Source: Bacteroidetes bacterium SB0662_bin_6 (GTDB taxonomy: Bacteria > Bacteroidota > Rhodothermia > Rhodothermales > VXPQ01). From it: a stretch of 64,000 bases of DNA. This document shows, piece after piece, positions 17,228 through 26,593 of the stretch. How positions within the stretch are numbered: position 1 is the first letter of the stretch; each line of letters opens with the position of its first letter. The notes beneath the pieces were generated by a model that saw only the letters and a program-made list of their open reading frames with translations, was not told where the DNA came from and did no database searches. The stretch covers positions 79,696-143,695 of the forward strand of contig VXPQ01000047.1 in assembly GCA_009839485.1 (NCBI GenBank). Direction: 5' to 3'. A program made the position numbers and the translations under genes.

Positions 17228-17824
17228 TTGCATATTCGGGAAATTACGTTCGTCAAGGGATCGGCGTCCTGGAGCGGACTCCCTTCGGACGGGCGGCCCG
17301 AAGTCGCGTTCGCCGGCCGCTCGAACGTAGGCAAGAGTTCTCTGTTGAATGCGCTTGCAGGCCGCCGGGGGCTGGCCCGGACGAGCGGGACGCCGGGCAA
17401 GACCAGGGAATTCAATTATTACCTTGTCAACGAAAGCCTGTACTTCGTGGACCTTCCGGGCTTCGGCTATGCGAAAACCTCAAAGCAGGAGCGTGCGCGT
17501 TGGGCCCGGCTCATCGAGCGCTACATTGCGGAACGCGATATGCTGCGCCTGATCGTTCACCTTGTGGACAGCCGGCACGAGTTAGGCGAACTCGACAGGA
17601 ATTTTATCGGGTTGATGCGTGGGGGGGGCGTGCCCTACGCCATGGCACTTACGAAGTGCGACAAACTTTCCGGTAATGATCGTGTGAAGACGGAACACCG
17701 TATGCACGAGGCGCTTTCGACGTTCGGACTGGAAATCCCGGTTTTTCTGACCTCATCGAAGACAAAACGGGGCCTGCCCGCCTTGTCGGAATGGATCGGG
17801 ACGATGGCAACCATGGAACCATGA
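17228..17824 (+). CDS. engB: Ribosome biogenesis GTPase EngB (YsxC/YihA)
   Basis: Small TrmE-Era-type GTPase needed for assembly of the large ribosomal subunit. 198 residues with all G motifs visible: GRSNVGKSSLLNAL (G1), TSGTPGKTREFNYY (G2), VDLPGFGYAK (G3), TKCDKL (G4) and TSSKTKRG (G5). The first in-frame start that fits the family N-terminus (HIREITFVKGS) is a TTG at 17228, so this gene probably starts with TTG. Its stop overlaps the serA start as ATGA. Confidence 0.94.
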   Translation: MHIREITFVKGSASWSGLPSDGRPEVAFAGRSNVGKSSLLNALAGRRGLARTSGTPGKTREFNYYLVNESLYFVDLPGFGYAKTSKQERARWARLIERYIAERDMLRLIVHLVDSRHELGELDRNFIGLMRGGGVPYAMALTKCDKLSGNDRVKTEHRMHEALSTFGLEIPVFLTSSKTKRGLPALSEWIGTMATMEP

Positions 17825-19419
17825 CGGAAATAAAGATGAAGGTGCTCATCACCGATGCGGTCGATCCGATCTGCATCGACATGCTGGAAGCCCGGGGCAT
17901 TACACCCGATGTCCGGTTGAAGCAATCCGGAGAGGCGTTGCGGGAAGCGGCTGCAGAGGCGGACGGCTGGATCATTCGCAGCGGCACCACGATCACGGCG
18001 GACCTTATCGAAGCTGCGGGCAACCTGAGGGTGATAGGACGCGCCGGGGTCGGGGTGGACAATATTGATCTTTCCGCCGCTACCCGCCGGGGCGTACTTG
18101 TGATCAATGCGCCTTCCGGCAATACGATCTCGACCGCCGAGCACACCTGCGCCCTGTTGCTTTCCATGGCCCGCCGCGTGCCTCAGGCGAATCGCTCTAT
18201 TGCGGAGGGCAGGTGGGATCGCAAGGCGTTCACCGGGTCGGAAGTGTACGAAAAGACCCTCGGCGTCGTGGGTTTGGGTCAAATCGGACGGGAAGTGGCT
18301 GTGCGCATGGCCGGTTTTGGCATGAAACTGATCGGGTACGACCCGGTGCTGTCTCGGGAGGCTGCCGAGCGTCTTGGGGTACGTCTTGTGGATATGGAGG
18401 AGTTATTGGCCGGGAGTGACTTCATTACCGTACATACGCCCCTGAACGACGCCACCCGCGGCCTGCTGCGTAAGGAAACGTTTGCGCAGTGCCGCAGGGG
18501 GGTATGTATTGTCAATTGCGCCCGGGGAGGCATTGTCGAGGAAAAGGACCTGCTTGCCGCGCTGGATAGCGGACAAGTGGGGGGCGTGGCGCTGGACGTG
18601 TATTCCACAGAGCCGCCGCCCGTTGAACTGCAAGCATTGCTCAGGCATCCGAAAGTCATCGCTACCCCCCACATCGCGGCTTCGACGGAAGAAGCCCAGG
18701 AAAAAGTCGCCGTGCAGATTACCGAGCAGGTCATTCGCGCGTTATGCGGCGAGGCGGTGCACACGCCTGTCAACGCGCTGGCTATCAAGATGGCTGCGCA
18801 ACCGGATGTGCAACCCTATTTGAGCCTGTCCGATCGTCTTGGCCAGTTGATCGGCCAGTTGGGGGGCGCGCGTATCCGCGGGATTACCGTGGGGTGCCGG
18901 GGGGATGTCCCGCGCCGTTATTCCGAAGTGCTGACGGTGGCCGCCGTACGCGGGATTCTGTCGAAGTGGGTCCCGGAACCCGTGAATCTGATCAATGCGC
19001 CGTTTCTTGCGGAGGATATGGGGATCCATGTGACGGAAGCACGGGACACCGCGCCCGGCGGGTACACGAATCTGTTGCAGATCGGTCTGGAAACGGACGA
19101 TGGCCGCCGCACGGTGGCGGGTACGATCTTCGACCGCGAGGAACAGCGTCTGGTCCGCATTGACAACTACTGGCTGGAGATCAAGCCGGAAGGCCACATG
19201 ATCGTATACAGGAATGTGGACCGGCCCGGCATGTTGGCGGCAGTGGGGAGCATCCTGGCCCGCAACGATATCAACATCGGCGCCCTGGCGCTGGGGCGGG
19301 CCGGCAAGGGAGAAATTGCCCTGACGGCGGTTACCGTGGACGAGGTGGTTCCGGCAACGGTAGTCAGGGAGATCGCGGCGCTGGACGGTATCGAGGATGT
19401 GCGCAGCGTAGATGTATGA
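17821..19419 (+). CDS. serA: D-3-phosphoglycerate dehydrogenase SerA
   Basis: First enzyme of serine synthesis. About 532 residues, the long type: N-terminal substrate domain (KVLITDAVDPICIDMLEARG), NAD-binding domain with VVGLGQIGREVA, catalytic Arg in INCARGGIVEEKDL, Glu in STEPPP and His in TPHIAASTEEAQ. An intervening ASB-like domain (about residues 315-455) follows, then a C-terminal ACT domain (VDRPGMLAAVGSILARNDINIGALALGR), which in the family binds serine for feedback control. The start at 17821 overlaps the engB stop (ATGA); ATG at 17836 is the alternative. A hairpin with T-run follows its stop. Confidence 0.95.
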   Translation: MTEIKMKVLITDAVDPICIDMLEARGITPDVRLKQSGEALREAAAEADGWIIRSGTTITADLIEAAGNLRVIGRAGVGVDNIDLSAATRRGVLVINAPSGNTISTAEHTCALLLSMARRVPQANRSIAEGRWDRKAFTGSEVYEKTLGVVGLGQIGREVAVRMAGFGMKLIGYDPVLSREAAERLGVRLVDMEELLAGSDFITVHTPLNDATRGLLRKETFAQCRRGVCIVNCARGGIVEEKDLLAALDSGQVGGVALDVYSTEPPPVELQALLRHPKVIATPHIAASTEEAQEKVAVQITEQVIRALCGEAVHTPVNALAIKMAAQPDVQPYLSLSDRLGQLIGQLGGARIRGITVGCRGDVPRRYSEVLTVAAVRGILSKWVPEPVNLINAPFLAEDMGIHVTEARDTAPGGYTNLLQIGLETDDGRRTVAGTIFDREEQRLVRIDNYWLEIKPEGHMIVYRNVDRPGMLAAVGSILARNDINIGALALGRAGKGEIALTAVTVDEVVPATVVREIAALDGIEDVRSVDV

Positions 19420-19420
19420 G

Positions 19421-19465
19421 ATATACGCAATATTGCTTTAATGGGGGCGTATGTAAAGTTTTTTC
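19421..19465 (+). terminator. Probable terminator after serA
   Basis: ATATACGC (19421-19428) can pair with GCGTATGT (19447-19454) through eight pairs including one G-U, with an 18-base loop, followed by AAAG and six T. It begins one base after the serA stop. Confidence 0.45.
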
Positions 19466-19482
19466 AATATTGGAAACATTAC

Positions 19483-19513
19483 TTGACAACTTGGTAACAA
19501 TGTCCTAACCTTA
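19483..19513 (+). promoter_or_regulatory. Possible promoter of the TonB-receptor locus
   Basis: TTGACA (19483-19488), 17 bases, then TAACCT (19506-19511). The same stretch reads as TTG, 20 bases, TAACCTTA, which is near the Bacteroidota -33/-7 layout (TAnnTTTG). It lies about 130 bases before the start codon. Confidence 0.42.
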
Positions 19514-19566
19514 TACATTCTAAGGCGTCACTGCGACGAACAACCGATTTTCATTCATACCGGACG

Positions 19567-19607
19567 GCAATGCCGGGCATGGGCTCCCTGAAAGTGCCCG
19601 GTATTGC
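19567..19607 (+). promoter_or_regulatory. Strong hairpin in the TonB-receptor 5' leader
   Basis: GCAATGCCGGGCA (19567-19579) pairs with TGCCCGGTATTGC (19595-19607): 13 pairs with one G-U, and a 15-base loop. The ribosome binding site AGGAGG (19628-19633) lies outside it, 20 bases further down. It could regulate or protect the mRNA. Confidence 0.6.
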
Positions 19608-19639
19608 AGGCACACACCATACAAATCAGGAGGTAGCAC

Positions 19640-22600
19640 ATGTTGCGCAGGTGCGTTACTACTGTACTCGTTCTGCTCGTCATGCCCGTTGCAGCGCTGG
19701 CGCAAAACACGGGCAAGCTCTCCGGCGTCATCACCGATGCATCTACGGGTGAACCGCTGCCCGGGGCGAATGTCGTGCTGGGAGGCACCCTGCTCGGTAG
19801 CGCTTCGGATTTAGATGGAAACTACTTCATCATCGGCGTGCCCGTGGGGGCGTATGACGTTACGGCGTCCTTCGTAGGGTATCAGGCCCAGACCATCCAG
19901 CAGGTGGAGATCAATGCCGGCTACACGCGGGAATTGAACTTCAGTCTCGCACCCGGGGCCGAGCTGGAGGAAATTGTGGTCGAGTACGAACGACCGATTA
20001 TCCAGAAGGACGCGATCGGCGCCCCGCGCGTGGTGAACAGCGACGAGTTGGTGTTGCTTCCGATTCGGGGCGTCGCCAATGTGGCCTCGCTGCAGAGCGG
20101 GGTGGTCTCGTCGGAAGGCACGGAGCTTTTCGTACGCGGGGGTCGTGAGCAGGAACTCACGTATTACGTGGATGGGGTCCGGATATCGGGGCAGCAGGCC
20201 CTGCCGCGCGTGGCCATCTCGGAACAGGAAATGCTGATCGGGACCATTCCGGCCAAGTACGGCGATGCGCAAGGGGGCGTGGTGTCGGTTACGACGAAGA
20301 GCGGCGCCGACCAGTTTTTCGGCACGGTGGGGGCCTATACTTCTCAGGGGCTCGACAGTTACGGTCACAGTCTCGGCGAGATTTCGCTGGGCGGCCCGAT
20401 CGTTCCCGGCCGTGTAAGTTTCTTTGCAACGGGTCAGTATGTCCGCCAGGACGATAACGACCCGTACGGCGTATCCACCTATCAGCTTACGGACGATCAG
20501 CTTGCCGAACTCCATGCCAATCCGCAGGTGGTGCGCGCAACCAACGCCGCCGGAGACTCCTTGTATCTGCCCTTCCCCTGGCAGACCGCCCAGGCGGCTG
20601 TCGACAACGGGGAGCCGCTTACGCCGGACTCGCTGGCGGTTCTTCTGAGCATTCCCGAGGGATATACCCTTCATCCGGGGATCATCAATGCGCCGGACAC
20701 GTACCGCCGGGAAGATTTTACGCTGGAGCCGAGCAAAAACAGTCCTTTCAGAGAAACGATCGTAACCGGCAATGTCTCGATCCAGCCTACGCAGACCGTC
20801 ACGCTGCGCGTGGGCGGCTCGTACGAAACACAAAAGTCGGAGTCGCTCAGCTATTTCCGGCATGTGTTCAACCCTGATATCTTTTATCATAACGAGCAGG
20901 ATACATGGCGGGTTTACGGCAGTCTGCGCCAGCGTTTCGCCTCGAATTTCTTCTACCAGATCGACGCGGCGTATCAGGATTACAACTATACCCTGTACCC
21001 CAACGGATTTTCCGATAATGTGGAAGACGCCTTTTCCTACGGAGATATCGATCCCGGGAACGAGTATCTGGACCTTGCCCGCCGCTATTTCGCCGCGCGC
21101 GCCGACGGGTATGGGCCGCTTTATACCAGAGACGGCACTTCGGGTGTAGGCCAGGCCGTGGGCATTGCTTTTTCGCTGCCGGGCAATCCGTTGGCTACGT
21201 TCCAGAAGCAGGACCGGAAAGCATTCCAGATCTCGGGGAACGCCACGGCGCAGATCGGCCTGCACCAGTTGGAGTTCGGCGGCGAGTACCGCACGTTCAC
21301 GGAGCGCTGGTACAGTGTGGGCGGTTTCGGCTTGTCCCGTTACGCCCAGGACGACAATTGCGAGCAGGTAGCCTGCTACGCCAACTACAGCGATTTGCCG
21401 TTCGACGCCTTCCGGGCGCGGACCTCCTATTACGGGTACGATTTCCGCGGGCTGAACGAAGTGGATGACCAGGACATCCAGGGGTATTTCGACCGGACGA
21501 ACCTCAATATCGCGCCGTACCAGCCGATCTACTACGGCGGATATCTTCAGGACAAGATCGAGTACCGCGACCTCATCCTGAATCTTGGCGTACGCATGGA
21601 GGTGTTCGACAACAACGCACCCGTGCTGAAGGACATTTATGCGCCGCGTCCCATTGTCCGCGCGGGTTCGGTATCCGGCACGCCTTCGGGCATCGATCCG
21701 GACGATGCGGTCTACTTTAACGATGCAGGCGATGTGGTCGGCTACCGGGATACGGACGGAAATTTCTTCGACGTGGAAGGTGCACGGGTGGATGCCCTTG
21801 ACATTGTGAGTGATCTGTCCGGTCAGGTCGAGCCGACCGACGAACCTATTTCCACCGCGTTCGAGGATTATACGCCGCAGGCTTCGTTCATGCCGCGCAT
21901 CGGGGTCAGCTTCCCGGTGACCGACCGGGCCGTGTTCTTTGCGTCCTTCAACATAACCAGCCAGCGTCCCACGGAGCGTGCGTTTACGACCTTCCGGTCC
22001 TACGAGGAAATCACGACGCAGAATTCCCGTACGTCGAATCCCAAGCTGAAGCCGGAGCGGACCACCCAGTACGAGTTGGGATTCCGGCAGCGGTTGGGCA
22101 CCAGCACGGCGCTCACGATCTCCGGGTTCTACCGGACGCAGGAAAACAAGATCAGCAACCGTCGTTTGATCGGGGGTTTCCCGTCCTACGGCACGTATCT
22201 GAATGCGGATTTTACCACGACCAAGGGTGTCGAATTCGGCTTCGACTTGCGCCGGACCCGTAATCTCTCGGTGAACGCGAATTACACGCTGGCGTTTGCG
22301 CAGGGCACCGGATCGGACGCCGGCGCCACTTCGGTGATTGTCTGGCGCGGTTCGGTGTTTCCGAACACCATTGCTCCGGCGGATTTCGACCAGCGGCATA
22401 CGTTGAATGCGTCGGTCGACTATCGCTTTGGTGAGGGCGAGGGGCCGGGGATGGGCGGCAGCCGCCTGCTGGAGAATACGGGCCTGAACATCCTGTTCCG
22501 GTATGGCAGCGGCATGGCGTACACGGCCCTGGCCGGCTCGTCGTTCAACGTGAGCGATAGCTTCACCGACGATGCGATAGGCTCGATCAACTCGGCGCGC

Positions 22601-22936
22601 CTCCCGTCCACTACCCGTATCGATGTGCGCCTGGACCGGCGCTTCCAGGTAGGCAATGCTTCGCTGACCGCCTATCTGATCGTGCTCAATCTGCTGGACA
22701 CGCAGAATGTACTGGCGGTTTTCCGGGCTACGGGCCTGCCCAACACCGATGGCTATCTGATGACGGATGGCGGTCGCGGATATCTTGCCACCCAGCCGGA
22801 TCCCGCTTCCGCAGCGTTTCTGTACAACGCGTACATCGGAGGCCCGGTGAACGTAGGGAGCAGGCACACGTCGGCTTCCAGCCTGATGTACAGCCAACCC
22901 CGACGGTTCCGACTGGGATTTGCACTCAACTTTTAA
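19640..22936 (+). CDS. SusC-like TonB-dependent outer-membrane receptor
   Basis: 1098 residues. Signal peptide (LVLLVMPVAALAQ), then a CarboxypepD_reg-like domain (GKLSGVITDASTGEPLPGANVVLGGT..., residues 25-100), a plug domain (about 120-240, including ELFVRGGREQELTYYVDGVRI and AKYGDAQGGVVSVTTKSG) and a long beta-barrel that ends in Phe (FRLGFALNF), as outer-membrane proteins do. It should import a large substrate with TonB/ExbBD energy; the substrate is unknown and there is no SusD-like lipoprotein next to it. Start ATG 19640 has AGGAGG six bases upstream, a strong site. It leads a locus with a secreted 1175-residue protein and a PorV-like protein. Confidence 0.93.
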   Translation: MLRRCVTTVLVLLVMPVAALAQNTGKLSGVITDASTGEPLPGANVVLGGTLLGSASDLDGNYFIIGVPVGAYDVTASFVGYQAQTIQQVEINAGYTRELNFSLAPGAELEEIVVEYERPIIQKDAIGAPRVVNSDELVLLPIRGVANVASLQSGVVSSEGTELFVRGGREQELTYYVDGVRISGQQALPRVAISEQEMLIGTIPAKYGDAQGGVVSVTTKSGADQFFGTVGAYTSQGLDSYGHSLGEISLGGPIVPGRVSFFATGQYVRQDDNDPYGVSTYQLTDDQLAELHANPQVVRATNAAGDSLYLPFPWQTAQAAVDNGEPLTPDSLAVLLSIPEGYTLHPGIINAPDTYRREDFTLEPSKNSPFRETIVTGNVSIQPTQTVTLRVGGSYETQKSESLSYFRHVFNPDIFYHNEQDTWRVYGSLRQRFASNFFYQIDAAYQDYNYTLYPNGFSDNVEDAFSYGDIDPGNEYLDLARRYFAARADGYGPLYTRDGTSGVGQAVGIAFSLPGNPLATFQKQDRKAFQISGNATAQIGLHQLEFGGEYRTFTERWYSVGGFGLSRYAQDDNCEQVACYANYSDLPFDAFRARTSYYGYDFRGLNEVDDQDIQGYFDRTNLNIAPYQPIYYGGYLQDKIEYRDLILNLGVRMEVFDNNAPVLKDIYAPRPIVRAGSVSGTPSGIDPDDAVYFNDAGDVVGYRDTDGNFFDVEGARVDALDIVSDLSGQVEPTDEPISTAFEDYTPQASFMPRIGVSFPVTDRAVFFASFNITSQRPTERAFTTFRSYEEITTQNSRTSNPKLKPERTTQYELGFRQRLGTSTALTISGFYRTQENKISNRRLIGGFPSYGTYLNADFTTTKGVEFGFDLRRTRNLSVNANYTLAFAQGTGSDAGATSVIVWRGSVFPNTIAPADFDQRHTLNASVDYRFGEGEGPGMGGSRLLENTGLNILFRYGSGMAYTALAGSSFNVSDSFTDDAIGSINSARLPSTTRIDVRLDRRFQVGNASLTAYLIVLNLLDTQNVLAVFRATGLPNTDGYLMTDGGRGYLATQPDPASAAFLYNAYIGGPVNVGSRHTSASSLMYSQPRRFRLGFALNF

Positions 22937-22953
22937 CGTGATCAGGGATGCAT

Positions 22954-22976
22954 GGCGGGGGGTGGTACCCTCCGCC
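22954..22976 (+). other. Intercistronic hairpin between receptor and secreted protein
   Basis: GGCGGGGGGT-GGT-ACCCTCCGCC: ten pairs with one G-U and a three-base loop, 17 bases after the receptor stop and without a T-run. It is more likely a processing, stabilising or attenuating element than a full terminator. Confidence 0.55.
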
Positions 22977-23022
22977 AGCGCCTGATGAGGGAATTACCCC
23001 GAATGCAACGCCTCATACACTC

Positions 23023-26000
23023 ATGAAGCAGCTTACACGATACCTGACGCTGATTTTCGCCGTGTGCCTGATTCCTGCGTCCAGCGCCTTTGCAGACAAG
23101 GATAAGGACGACAAGGACAAGAAGGCACGGGAAGGTGAGCCTTCCGTTGCGCTCCGAACCAGCAGTTCGGGCCCCGATCCCGGGCAATGCACGGCGGGTC
23201 TGGCGCAAAAGGACCTTGACGTCAACAATGTTCGCGTCCGTCTTTTCAATATCGGGAGTATCGCCTACGGCAACGGTGCGGAACACGAATACTACGTGCC
23301 CCAGGCCTCCGGACATTCCCCCATTTATGCGATGGGTATCTGGATGGGCGGCATGGTGGGGGACGAACTGCGCACGGCCGGCGCCACGTACAACAATTTT
23401 GAGTTCTGGCCGGGCCCCCTGGGTGCGGACGGTCGCCCGGTGAATCCGAACGATTGTTCGGCGTACGACCGTCTGTACAAGGTGAGCCGGAGCGATGTTC
23501 AGAACTACGAGGCGACGGGGCAGGCTTCCGCGGACCTTGCGGACTGGCCGTACGATCTGGGCGCGCCGGTCATAGACGGGGACGGCACGGAAGGGAACTA
23601 CAACCTTGCCGGGGGCGACCGCCCCGATCTGATCGGGGATCAGGCGGTGTGGTGGGTCATGAACGATGTGGGCAACACGCACCGCAACACGCAGGCTGCG
23701 CCTATCGGCGTGGAAGTGAAGGTGCATGCGTTCGCATTCAACCGCGCGGATGCGCTCGGCAACACGACGTTCTTCAAGTACAACGTGACGTACAAGGGCA
23801 GCGAGCCGCTCACCGATACGTTCTTCTCCATTTTCTCCGATCCCGATCTGGGGGATGCCGGGGACGACTTCGTGGGAGTGGACACGACGCTCAGTCTCGG
23901 CTACGTGTATAACGATACCCCGACGGACAATATATACGGCCCGGCGCCTGCAGCAGGCTACGACTTCTTTCAGGGACCCATTTCGGAGGCCGGCGATACG
24001 CTGGGCGTCACCAGTTTCATGTATTTCATCAATGGCGGCCCGGCGGGCACGGAGGACCCGCACCTTTCTCAGGAAATATACAATGTACAACGGGGTTTCT
24101 GGAAAGGTGGACAGCCGCTTACGGCCAACGGAAACGGTTTTCAGACGGGCGGCCCGGAAACTATCACCAAGTTTGCCTATCCGGGCGATCCGGTAACGGG
24201 CGCCTTCTGGAGCGAAGTGAACAACGATGGCAACGGGAGCCGCAATCAATCGGGCGACCGTCGCCTTGTGGTGTCCACAGGTCCATTTACGGTGCGGCCG
24301 GGCGACAGCCAGGACGTCGTGTTCGGGGTCGTGTTTGCGCAGGGTGCGGATAATCTGAGTTCGATATCGGCGCTCCGGGGCGCGGACGTGCTGGCGCAGT
24401 CGGCCTACGACGCGGGATTCAACATTCCTTCGCCCCCGCCTCCGCCCCCTTTGTGTAACCCCAATTCGTCCAATGCCCAGTTGCACCCGGGATCGGGCAA
24501 TTGCCTGTACGCTTCGGAACTGGACGGGCAGGCGCATCTCGTGTGGGGATATCCGTCCACAAGTGAGAATTATCTGGGCGCGTTCGACGCCACCGATCCG
24601 TTTCTTGCGGACCTGGACTTTGACGACAAGACGTACACGTTCGAAGGCTTCAACATCTACCGGTATCCGACGTCCTCGTTCGCTCCGGAGCAACGCGAGC
24701 ATGTCATGACGTTCGACCTCGTGAACGGGGTTATGAAGGTAACCGATCCGGTGTTCGACAGCGATGTAGGCGATTTTCTTCAGCAGGTATCCGCCCGGGG
24801 GGTCGACAACGGGATACAGTATCACTTCCCCTTGCCGAATCTGACGAACTACACGGACTACTACTACGGGGTGTCGGCGTATGCCTACAGCCCGCACTCC
24901 ACGCCGCGTATTCTCGAGAGTCCTCCGACGAACATTACGATTCGTCCCTCTCGTATCGCTTCCACGCAAGGGGGTTCGTCGCTGGGCAGCGGCACCACCG
25001 ATGCCGATTCCTCGGCGGTGGCGGTGACGCAGAGCGGCCAGGGCGTGGTGACATGGCGCATCGTGGATCCGGCACAGGTGACGGGTTCGAACTACCTGGT
25101 GGAGTTCATTCCGCTGGACGATGTGGAAGGTCCGGGCGGCGTTTCCGGCGCCGGCAAACTGGCGTACAGCATTGTGCGCGAATCCGACGGGAAGGTGATC
25201 ATCGACGGAGCCGATTATTTTGCGCGCACGGGCGAAGAGACGCCGCAGGCGCAGAACGTACTGGCGTTCGATGGGCTGACGGTATCGATCGATGCTCCGC
25301 CGCCTGCGTTCGATGCGTTCCAGGTGACAGCGAATGCGGCGGGGCCGCTTTCACCGCCTGCCTGGGCTGCCGCGAACTGGCCCGGATTTCCCGGTCCGGC
25401 GGGTGTTCCCGTACCGAGTTCGGTAGGTCTTCCCGGCCAGCAGTCCACGATCGACAGCATATTCGGCTGGTTCATTCACACATGGCCGAACGGCTCGCGG
25501 GCGAGTTATGCTGCGTTCCTGGGGCGCACGCTTCAGTACACGGGCGGTTTTGGCGCGTCGTTCAACGGGATCGGCCATATCGTTCCGAACGACGTGGAGG
25601 TACGTTTCACGGGCAACGGCAAGGCATGGATCAAGCCGGGCTGGGCGGATACGCAGGCAGGCAAAGTGGTAGACGTGCCGTTCGAGTGGTGGAATACAGG
25701 CACGAGTCCGGATGCTTCGGACGATGTGCGCCTGATTCCGTTTTTGTATGACTACAACGACGATGGCGTGTGGGGCATTCAGTACGACGCCATCGATCCG
25801 ACGGCCGATCCGGGCTGGGCGGACCACGAGGTGTCGGGCGCGGGCAACGATCCCTGGACGGAGCCGGTGTATGTGATGCATCCGACGAACGCTACGCCGG
25901 GTCAGCAGGGCTATGAGGATGCGTTCGCGAAGTACGAGGAGTTGGGCGCGGGCGCGCTGGATGCCGGATGTTCGGACTGGTGGCAACCTCCGGGTGTTGC

Positions 26001-26550
26001 GGCTATACCGGAGTGCGACGCGTGGACTTATATGTCTCGTACGGTGTTCGTATTCTGGAACGGCGGGGATGTGACGGCTGCTACGGGTCCTCAGGATTAC
26101 GTACAGGCATCGCCGGAGATTGGTACGGTGTTTCAGATCAAGACGACGAAGCCTCACCAGCCGGGGGATGTATTTCGTATCGAGACGGCGGGCATGGGCC
26201 GTGCGACGGGCGATGCGGGGGTACTGGAGGCGTCGGTTGAAGACATCGGCATCGTGCCGAACCCGTACCGTGGTCGTTCGGCATACGAGACGGGCAACGA
26301 GGATCGCCGCGCCCGTTTCACGAACCTGCCGCAGACAGCCACGATTCGCGTCTACACGGTAGCCGGCACGCTGATTCGTACGTTGTACAAGGACGGTCCG
26401 AGCACGTCATTGGACTGGAACCTTACGACGGACAGCAACTTGCCGGTAGCCAGCGGCATGTACTTCATTCATATCGACGTTCCGGGCGTCGGAGAGAAGG
26501 TCATGAAGTTCGGGGTCATTAACCGGGAAACGAACATCAACATCTTCTAA
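23023..26550 (+). CDS. Large secreted protein with T9SS/FlgD-like C-terminal domain
   Basis: 1175 residues. A signal peptide (LTLIFAVCLIPASSAFA) is followed by a highly charged DKDKDDKDKK stretch. The body is Gly/Asp/Asn-rich and includes a Pro run (SPPPPPPLCN) near residue 475; I recognise no enzyme in it. The last 100 residues contain VPNPYRGRSAYE and end as TIRVYTVAGTLIRTLYKDG... SGMYFIHIDVPG, a FlgD-like/T9SS type A-like sorting domain. It is probably surface-attached or released. The ATG at 23023 places the signal at the N-terminus; the frame is open to 22948. It lies 86 bases after the receptor and 43 before a PorV-like gene, so it may be the receptor's surface partner. Confidence 0.8.
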   Translation: MKQLTRYLTLIFAVCLIPASSAFADKDKDDKDKKAREGEPSVALRTSSSGPDPGQCTAGLAQKDLDVNNVRVRLFNIGSIAYGNGAEHEYYVPQASGHSPIYAMGIWMGGMVGDELRTAGATYNNFEFWPGPLGADGRPVNPNDCSAYDRLYKVSRSDVQNYEATGQASADLADWPYDLGAPVIDGDGTEGNYNLAGGDRPDLIGDQAVWWVMNDVGNTHRNTQAAPIGVEVKVHAFAFNRADALGNTTFFKYNVTYKGSEPLTDTFFSIFSDPDLGDAGDDFVGVDTTLSLGYVYNDTPTDNIYGPAPAAGYDFFQGPISEAGDTLGVTSFMYFINGGPAGTEDPHLSQEIYNVQRGFWKGGQPLTANGNGFQTGGPETITKFAYPGDPVTGAFWSEVNNDGNGSRNQSGDRRLVVSTGPFTVRPGDSQDVVFGVVFAQGADNLSSISALRGADVLAQSAYDAGFNIPSPPPPPPLCNPNSSNAQLHPGSGNCLYASELDGQAHLVWGYPSTSENYLGAFDATDPFLADLDFDDKTYTFEGFNIYRYPTSSFAPEQREHVMTFDLVNGVMKVTDPVFDSDVGDFLQQVSARGVDNGIQYHFPLPNLTNYTDYYYGVSAYAYSPHSTPRILESPPTNITIRPSRIASTQGGSSLGSGTTDADSSAVAVTQSGQGVVTWRIVDPAQVTGSNYLVEFIPLDDVEGPGGVSGAGKLAYSIVRESDGKVIIDGADYFARTGEETPQAQNVLAFDGLTVSIDAPPPAFDAFQVTANAAGPLSPPAWAAANWPGFPGPAGVPVPSSVGLPGQQSTIDSIFGWFIHTWPNGSRASYAAFLGRTLQYTGGFGASFNGIGHIVPNDVEVRFTGNGKAWIKPGWADTQAGKVVDVPFEWWNTGTSPDASDDVRLIPFLYDYNDDGVWGIQYDAIDPTADPGWADHEVSGAGNDPWTEPVYVMHPTNATPGQQGYEDAFAKYEELGAGALDAGCSDWWQPPGVAAIPECDAWTYMSRTVFVFWNGGDVTAATGPQDYVQASPEIGTVFQIKTTKPHQPGDVFRIETAGMGRATGDAGVLEASVEDIGIVPNPYRGRSAYETGNEDRRARFTNLPQTATIRVYTVAGTLIRTLYKDGPSTSLDWNLTTDSNLPVASGMYFIHIDVPGVGEKVMKFGVINRETNINIF

Positions 26551-26593
26551 CCGAACCGATCACATTCGAACTCGAGACCAAAGGCTTACAACC

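Noticed and set aside
19811-24969. Very long antisense frames (1028 residues on minus 19811-22897; 675 residues on minus 22942-24969)
   Set aside because: They lie opposite the TonB receptor and the large secreted protein, are rich in Arg, His and Ile without domains, and arise from GC-rich codon use on the other strand.
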